Assembly (NCBI RefSeq): GCF_000001735.4
Contig: NC_003071.7
Span: 19,629,443-19,693,442, forward strand
Origin: Arabidopsis thaliana
Taxonomy: Eukaryota > Streptophyta > Magnoliopsida > Brassicales > Brassicaceae
Direction: 5' to 3'
Length of the DNA: 64,000 nt
The first letter of the stretch is position 1. Each line of letters opens with the position of its first letter. The position numbers were made by a program, and so were the translations under genes. Below are positions 57,000 to 64,000 of this stretch, one piece after another. The notes below the pieces were generated by a model. It saw only the letters and a program-made list of their open reading frames with translations, ran no database searches and had not been told where the DNA came from.

Positions 57000-58002
57000 A
57001 TGGAAGGCTTAACATTGATAGTAGTGATGATGTCAAGCTTTATGTTGGGAGGGCAAGGTCAGCAGATAAGCACGCCATGCACCTCCTCCATGATCTCTAC
57101 CTTCACTCCATGTCTCAACTTCATCACCGGAAGCAGCGGCGGTTCCGTCACTCCCACCGCCGGCTGCTGCGACTCCTTGAAGACGTTGACCAACACTGGC
57201 ATGGGCTGTGCTTGCCTCATCCTCACTGCTAACGTCCCGCTGCCTACTGGCTTCATCAATCGGACTCTGGCGCTTGCTCTACCTCGAGCCTGCAAAATGG
57301 GCGGTGTACCTATTCAATGTCAAGGTTTTTAATCTACTATACTCTTTTTTATTTATTAATTTCTCATTTTTTAACACCACGATTGACTCATTGCTTGATT
57401 TACAGCTGCGGGGACTCCTCTACCAGCTCCAGGTATACAATGAAAACCGCTAACTAACTATTATACATAACAACAAAGTTTTAGGCTAGTGGTTCTTAAA
57501 GCGAGCGCATATAAATTTGTTTTGGATCTTAGATACACATATAGTTTGCTTTTCCTTTATAAACAAACTATATGTGTATCTAAGATTCAAAACAAACTAT
57601 TTGCATGTGTATATAAGTTCCAGTTGATTCCATGCATAGATTTATATACATATATGTATTGGGCAGGTCAGGTTCCATTTTTGATTGCTCCACCACCTCA
57701 GGTGTCTGCTTTTAGCCCGGGAGGTAAGTAATTTAGCTACGACAATCATATTTATTGTTATGCGTTTAAGGTTTAGGGTTTGATTTTCTTTTGGACACAC
57801 TTGATCAGCGTCCAAGGCGGCGGGGACAACACCAACACAGGCACCTGCACCGGATACTCCCGCGGATGGACCAACGGGACCCACAACTAAATCAGGAATT
57901 CGACCCGTAGATCAGCCCATGCAACCCACCGGCCTCGCTCAATCTTCTACTTCTCCATTTCTCCCGTTGCTTTTCATATCTCTTATCCTGTTGAACTTAT
58001 AA
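57000..58002 (+). CDS. EDA4: GPI-anchored lipid-transfer protein EDA4
   Basis: Four exons, 57000-57324, 57406-57432, 57667-57723 and 57809-58002, encode 200 aa, as in AT2G48140 (embryo sac development arrest 4; also counted as an LTPG). Signal peptide MEGLTLIVVMMSSFMLGGQG. The eight-cysteine motif runs from CTSSMISTFTPCLNFITG through GCCDSLKTL and GCACLILTANV to RACKMGGVPIQC. A Pro/Ala/Thr-rich linker (AGTTPTQAPAPDTPADG) precedes a hydrophobic GPI signal (FLPLLFISLILLNL). Exon 2 is only 27 nt, and introns 1-3 are all in the linker at phase 1, so these exons could be skipped without breaking the frame. Intron 2 contains a striking hairpin. Confidence 0.92.
57516..57596. repeat. 33-bp inverted repeat (hairpin) in EDA4 intron 2
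   Basis: Arms 57516-57548 and 57564-57596 are reverse complements over 33 bp with one mismatch, around a 15-bp loop. The core is TCTTAGATACACATATAG. A degenerate third copy of the right arm follows at about 57600-57620. It could be a tiny MITE or a hairpin RNA source. Confidence 0.9.
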
Positions 58003-58666
58003 GCCCAATCGACGTGTAAAGTCTTTAACCTGTTATGCATGTGTTGTCAGATATTTTCATTACGAGTTCATTTTTACACATGATTTCAGCAAAAAAAATA
58101 CTATTTCAATACTCTGATAAATTATTTCAAAAAATGCCTGTCATGCATGTATTTTTCTTCTTCTTTTTTTTGGTTTGCCGCGATATATTGGAAATTTAAA
58201 ATGTCTAAAATGTCGTTAGCTCTTCTCTTCTGTTTTATTCTTTCTATTATGTGTTCAAATTTCTTGGCTTAACCTAACATGATGGCTAACAGAGTGTTAG
58301 ATATCATGTTAGGTTATTGAAGATGATGAATAAACGGGGAGATTGGTCGCCATTCTCTATAGAGTGTTTCTTTTTATTTGATATATAGAGTGTTTGGTAA
58401 TTGGTATACAAATAAAGATGCATCCCTAATTTCTAAAATTAATTATGAGTCGGTGGTGTATCAATCAATAACGATCATTAACTCCGGAACATTAAGAATA
58501 GTTTTTGGAAAAAAAATTTGAAAACAGCAACCTACTCTTCCAAAAGGAATTCTTTTTTTATACACTAAACAGAGAAACATGTCCAAAAAGAAATTTCGAC
58601 ATAAAAGCTGCAATTTACATTACAAAATTAACCGTGATTGTTAATTGGCAATCTCGTCTGTTGTTT
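58003..58666. other. Convergent intergenic region, EDA4 and GPX4 3' ends
   Basis: 664 bp, AT-rich. ACATGATGGCTAACAGAGTG and AGATATCATGTTAGGTTATTG near 58278-58318 give an imperfect dyad that might act in 3' processing. No gene seen. Confidence 0.4.
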
Positions 58667-59657
58667 TCAAGCGTCTTCAAGAGCTTTCTTGATGTCTTTC
58701 TGCTAACAAAAGAAGGAAATCGGATCACTGACAATGACAACATTTATTACATGGGTACTTTGGATATATAAAGAACGGATACCTCGATTGATAGCGGTGT
58801 AACCATCGTGCCATAACGATCAATCACTAAGCCATCTTTGCCGACCAAGAACTTGGTGAAGTTCCACTTAATTCTGGAACCCAGAAAGGTGGGTTTACTT
58901 GCCTTAAGGAATTTATAGATTGGTGCTGCGTTTTGACCGTTTACGCGTACCTAACCCAACATTCACAAATCAAGACTTGTTAAGTGCATGTTTATGAATT
59001 TCTTGTTATAAACGAACATACCACAAGTCACAGCAGCCTAACATAATAAGATAATAAACTTGTTCCAAGAGTCTTGATCCCTACGTACCTTTTGGAAAAC
59101 AGGGTATTCGGCCTTAAAGCGTTCGCAGGCAAATTCATGAGCCTCTTGACTTGTGCCGGGCTCCTGGTATAGAAACTGGTTGCAAGGGAATGCCAAGATC
59201 TCAAAATCTGAAAACGAGAGAGCATGAAATGGTAAAACCAACAAAGGAGATGAGCTTGCAACTGCATAACAAAAAAGGCCGTAATATAATCAATGACCTT
59301 GGTCCTTGTATTTCCGGTAAAGTTCGGTGAGCTGTGTATAGTTTGTTTCGGTGAAACCGCTGTTTGCGCACAAAACTAAGGATTAGAGGTGAATAAGAAA
59401 ATAGCAAAAGAACAAAAGAGACGAACCATTTGGAAGCAACATTGACGATGAGGAGGACTTTCCCTTGGTAAATGCTCATATTCAGGTCCTTGCCGGAGCT
59501 ATCCTAATTCCCAGGAAACAACAGCAACAACAACGATAAGGAATAAACAAATATCACAGCGCCGATGCAACCTCCTCCTCTAGTATGAGCGAAAAGAGAA
59601 TACCTTTACAGTGAATTGATGGACGGATCTCTCGGGAACCGAAGCAGAAGCACCCAT
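58667..59657 (-). CDS. GPX4: Glutathione peroxidase 4 (thioredoxin-dependent, Cys type)
   Basis: Six exons, 59604-59657, 59427-59503, 59298-59359, 59089-59207, 58783-58950 and 58667-58699, give 170 aa as in AT2G48150. Plant GPXs reduce peroxides and prefer thioredoxin to glutathione. The peroxidatic Cys replaces selenocysteine in NVASKCGF; its codon is split by an intron between exons 2 and 3. Other active-site residues are Gln in FPCNQF and Trp in WNFTKFLV; the resolving Cys is in EFACERF. No transit peptide precedes [15 protein letters not shown], and the MGAS start fits N-myristoylation, so cytosol or plasma membrane is likely. The N terminus has no secretory signal. Confidence 0.95.
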
Positions 59658-60341
59658 CTCTAGCTATCTCTCTCTCTCTGTCTCTCTAGAGAAATTAGAG
59701 GGAAAGACTTTCTCTCACGAGGAACCAACCTTTTATTTAAGGAACCCTCTTTGACCCTTTTTAAAGGGAAAGACTTCCTCCTTGTTTTTCTAGTCTTCTC
59801 TCCTTTTTACTTCATTCTTACATAAATGTGAAATTGCATTATTGCCTTATTATAGAAAAAAAAATTGAAAGTATTCTCAACAATCTCTCTCTCTCTCTCT
59901 CTCTAGTCTGTACTATATTCAAGAGAAAAGTCCCTATCATTCCATTTCAAAAAAGAAAAAACCAACTTTTTAGTAGGAATATTATTATAAGAGATGAATA
60001 TACTGATATACATCATACACTTCAAGGTCAAAACCCACATAACAAAATAATGTTGACACAAAAAAAAAAAACAATGAATAAGCAAAGGAGTGCATATAAA
60101 TACTAACTCGATCTCTACAAATGGCTTTCTTTTTTTTAACCATCTCCTCACAATCTGCATTGCATGTGATTCTGATTCCGAAATCATGTATGTACACTCT
60201 CACTTCTTTATCATATCACTATTTCACCTCAACAACATAACCGTTCTCTTTTTAAATTAGAGCCACATCACCTCGGTGTTTTGGCTTTTTTGCTTCACAC
60301 CACCCTCTTCGTTTACCAGTTTATAACTCTCTCAAGTTTCT
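59658..60341. other. Intergenic, GPX4 promoter and HUA2-like 3' UTR
   Basis: 684 bp. The GPX4 leader has a CT-rich tract near 59665-59690 and another, (CT)n, at 59884-59904. The right part is the 3' UTR of the HUA2-like gene. No other gene is evident. Confidence 0.5.
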
Positions 60342-63300
60342 CTAGTCACTTCTCTGATGCCACATTCCCGGATCTGCAAATAAACAAATGATACTCGGGG
60401 TTATTCCCTATATTACTTCATCATTAAATGCCAAATAAACCTCAAATGTCAGAAAACGACCTATAATATGATTCCACTAAAATTTATATCCTACCATATG
60501 AATGTTGCGCATGGCTCACTAGAAGATGAGTAAAATAATTAGCCTTTCATGTCCCTACGGTTGTTCATTCTGAGCACGAGTGGGTTCCTCGATAGCAAGG
60601 AAACTACTTAAATACTTACAAGGCCAAGGATTATAAACGTCTCCAACCTCCTTACCTCTCATTCCAACTGGAGCAGGACCTTCAGAATGCGGCTTCGGAT
60701 GAAAAGAGGGTCTGTTATTATATTGGCGAGGAGGATTATCCCACCGGACACCATTGTATGAACTGGATGGATAAGGAGCTTTGTGTTCATCTTGATATCT
60801 CGAACCTGCGAGGAGACGATCATATCAGACTTCCCATTCCCGCATCATTACATTAGAAAGCATATATATATATATATATATAATTAACACACGCATGACT
60901 GTAAAAGGCCTCACCATAAGAAGAAGATGGTGGATATCTCCAATTATCTCTATTCTCGAATGGTGCATGCCTCATTCTCTCATGGTTATCATGAAAATTT
61001 CTTTCATCACAATTCGGCACATAATGAGATCTGTGGGAGTACGATGGAGCGTCCCTATGCGACTTCAAAACGTGGCCCGGCTCTCTAAATGAGAATTGAT
61101 GCTGTGGTGGCGGTGGAGGGGGAGGAGGATGTGGATGAGGATGAGAGGGATAAGGCCTATGCTGGAAATTAGAACCATCTGCCTGTGGAATACTATTCGT
61201 AAGTTGTACACCAGAAATATAAGACGACTCCGGACCTTGATAATGCATTGTGCTTCCAGACAGTGGCGGGTTCATCCTAAGAGGACCAGCCTGTTGATCT
61301 CCCTGCATATTTACCAATAACAATAGGATAAGTGACCATATCAAGATATATCATCATCTTTCTTGTAAAACGATTTTACAACAAACAAACGTACATGCAC
61401 GTTGCGATATCCTCCATTTTCAAACCCATTCAAGTAGGAATCAGGCATGGCACACTCCCCCTGCTGTGAAGGGGGAGCTGGTGGCGGTGGTGGCGAGGAA
61501 GATGGCAGTGGTGGAGATGACAAGGACATATGCTGATGTGAAGTGCCAAAGACGGGCCGATGCTGCTGTCCAAGCTGACAATTGGAAACCTTTGTATTAT
61601 CAGCTTGATCAGTGTGTGTGCAGTTTTCAGTTCCCCAAGGCGGAGCCACATCTTCCATTTCAAGCTCACCATCAACATCTTCCAATATAAGCGTATGCCT
61701 TTCAGCCGTGGATGACGAGACATTTTCTTCAAGGATTCTGGACTCATGTTCAGGGGTGACAGACTCGAAATCCCCTCCATCCGAGTCACTGCCTCCCTCC
61801 GAGTCACACCCTCCCTCCGAGTCACTCCCTCCCTCCTCATCCTTAAGCAATGCGGGCATGCAAAATCCAGGGAGCTGGAGAGTTGAGTTACTGATAAGTA
61901 AAGATGAATTAGTTTTAACGAATCTAGAGACAGGGGTACATATATAGATTAAATAAAAAACGAAAAATCTAACCTTCCATATTCATCCACCAGCATATCC
62001 TCCATATCTCTCACAGGATCATCCAACGACCTTTCTGTTCGAGCTGAGCGCCGAGAATAGAGGCAAGCAGGAACTATACTATGTGAATCAAGTTCTCTTA
62101 TATGGTGACGAACAATAGATTCAGGCAGGATCCGTCTTTCAAGCCAAAGCTTCAAAACCTATAAATAGCAGAGAGGTTGAGAAACAATAACGATCCGAAA
62201 GAGCTAGCAAATATTATTGCATACCTTTAAGCACTGTTTCCGATTTTCTTGTGTGGTAGCTCCAGCAGGTACAGCAGCCGCCAATAGACGAGGTAAAATT
62301 ACTTGAATGGCTGAAAGATAAACACAACCAGTATCACCTGAAAAATAGGGTAGTATTCAAGGTCAATTCCGCATTTAGAACTTTGCTGATGCGGCTTATC
62401 AAAACTCATTGCACATACGACATACCTTTCAGACCTTTGGAGCACTGAGCGATAGAATCCACAAGGAAAAATAAGTCCACCCTCCTCTTTAAATTTGACT
62501 CACTCTCCAAAGTATGAGCCAAAATCTCCATAGCCTAGTTCAGGAGGTTCATCAAGACTTATTAACAACGAATACTGCAAACGAGAATACTCTCACAAAA
62601 CACACTAAAATATGCAAAAGTCATCCCTTCTTCATCAACCAGGTAATCCAAAAATACTCAAATAATCTGTTGCCCAACCCTTCCAAGAAGTGGTGGCTGT
62701 CAACAGTATCCTACGAAGCACATGAAACAATAGCATGATTCACCTTAATACTATGTTTGATTTATCGAAATTATTATGCAGCCTCTTCTATCCCAAAGAT
62801 ACGTACTATTATTCTATCTACATGGCCTACTATAGAAAATGTTGCTTCAAAAACACAGATGCAACATATCTAGGTACTATATTAACAATACGTCAGTAAT
62901 GAGGACAACAAATTTGAAACCCGCAAAAGCTGACCCACCCTCTATATGACTTGTTGCGGCAACAGATAGGTAATCAAAAATTGCAGAAAAATAAATTTTG
63001 CTACCTTTGCAGACACACCAAATTTCATCAAGTCCATAGCCAAACAAGTTGCTCGGCCAATACTCTCCTTTGTCCTCACCAATGAGCAAAGTGCATCCTC
63101 ATAAGATTCACGAGTGGATTGCACATCACAACTAACAACTTTCTGTCCCTGACATACACCTGTTTCGATTTTCTCTTCTTCTTTGACAATGGCATCACAA
63201 TCATTTTTCTTCTCACCAGTTGGAATATTTGGGCTGCCACTACTGTTGTTCTGCATATCATTTGCACTTTCTGAAGTAGAAATGTGGTAATAAACTGAGC

Positions 63301-64000
63301 TGCTATGTGGAGTGCCCCTCGCAGGAGTGTCTGCAGTAATAGCAGGAGAAAAACTCATTTTTTCTCTTGACAGGTTCTCAGATACTAAGACAGAATTGTT
63401 GGTTTGGACCTGCTGCTTTTGATCATTAGTCTCACCACTGCAATAGCACACGCAGTATTAGTTCAGTGGTGAAGCAGAAGCCTGTCTTATCATTGGAACT
63501 CCGCAAACATTAAGATAACAAAAAACTGAAGCTTACTGGTGTCTGCCTACAACTCCATAACAATTAACAAAAAACTTAAATATGAAAAACCTAACTATAA
63601 TAGGAATCGAAATACTTAGGAACAAATCCTAAAAGGAAAATATACAAAGAAAATAAATAATAATCATAGGAAACATAATTCTTTTGTGAATCTCTACTAC
63701 AGACAGAACCCTAGTTTTGTGCTACATCACTCTTTGTATGAGGAAATAAGAAATTCCTTCTGTGCTTTAGGGCTCAAAAAGAAACTTCTACCAAGAGAGC
63801 TCGAGACAGTACAGGAAATACTAACAGTAGAGATTAGCATTAAAAGAAAATATTCACGAGTAAAAGCAGAATAGAGGCACTAAAGAAATACTAACAATAG
63901 AGACTCACATCATTTTGAGCTGCCTACTGTCCTCAACAGCGTCCTCACATTTGGTACACCCTATTTCATTCAAAGGTACATTTTCACCAACTATCACATC
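60342..64000 (-). CDS. HULK2: HUA2-like protein, C-terminal part (gene continues beyond the window)
   Basis: Nine exons in the window, 63909-64000 (partial), 63005-63437, 62426-62534, 62225-62337, 61974-62158, 61395-61890, 60915-61302, 60656-60805 and 60342-60373, encode the last 665 aa; the PWWP-domain N terminus is off the right edge. HUA2-family nuclear proteins act in pre-mRNA processing and flowering-time control (for example FLC). The visible CID/RPR domain, which binds the RNA polymerase II C-terminal repeat, runs from YEDALCSLVRTKESIGRAT through ALESESNLKRRVDLFF-type helices to QENRKQCLKVLKLWLERRIL. Acidic repeats follow (GGSDSEGGCDSEGGSDSDGG), then Pro-rich runs (SSPPPPPAPPS, PHPHPPPPPPPP) and the tail DPGMWHQRSD. 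Position matches AT2G48160; the paralogue AT3G63070 sits beside the NPL4-like AT3G63000, as expected from the last genome duplication. Confidence 0.9.

Noticed and set aside
59884..59904. (CT)n tract near GPX4 as a promoter element
   Set aside because: Simple repeat without known meaning at this distance; only mentioned in the intergenic entry.
60858..60882. (TA)n tract in a HUA2-like intron as a regulatory element
   Set aside because: A simple microsatellite lying in the intron between exons ending at 60915 and starting at 60805.
1..64000. CRISPR array, phage, plasmid or bacterial operon
   Set aside because: No such structure; the window is intron-rich plant nuclear DNA.

Overview
This is nuclear plant DNA from a crucifer (Brassicaceae). 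Genes have many short GT-AG introns in AT-rich surroundings, promoters carry telo-box and TGGGCC (site II) motifs, and gene order matches the distal tip of Arabidopsis thaliana chromosome 2 (about AT2G47970 to AT2G48160) with no gene missing that I can name. Spacing is as compact as in A. thaliana and nothing is fractionated, so an Arabidopsis-like relative or A. thaliana itself fits better than a triplicated Brassica genome. I cannot name the species. Locus numbers and gene symbols are from memory; exon boundaries were traced by hand through splice sites, keeping the frame open.

Layout. 1-7.4 kb: NPL4-like (+) and cohesin SCC3 (+). 7.5-11.4 kb: the U3 snoRNP WD40 protein SWA1 (-) and a PPR protein (-). 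12-17.6 kb: receptor kinase RKF3 (+) and an ERD6-like/ZIF2 transporter (+). 18.4-20.5 kb: an endonuclease/exonuclease/phosphatase-fold protein (-). 22.1-32.9 kb: one 21-exon PIEZO gene (-), sharing a 476-bp head-to-head promoter with RPH1 (+, 33.4-34.3 kb). 34.7-40.3 kb: a hypothetical gene, an ALKBH10-type dioxygenase and a small protein with a duplicated motif, all (-). 41.8-51.9 kb: a REX4-like exonuclease, Mediator subunit REF4/MED5b and PALE CRESS, all (+). 52.4-55.3 kb: a graveyard of gene fragments (RNC1-like and xanthine-dehydrogenase-like). 55.8-58 kb: two divergent GPI-anchored lipid-transfer proteins. 58.7-59.7 kb: GPX4 (-). 60.3-64 kb: the 3' part of a HUA2-like gene (-), running off the window.

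Most genes are housekeeping or regulatory single genes and form no operon or pathway cluster. The most distinctive parts are the fragment cluster at 52.4-55.3 kb, a hairpin in the EDA4 intron, a GC-AG intron in the ALKBH10-type gene, a strong out-of-frame upstream ATG in front of PIEZO, and an orphan cluster of site II promoter elements near 21.85 kb. I saw no CRISPR array, complete transposon, rRNA or tRNA gene.
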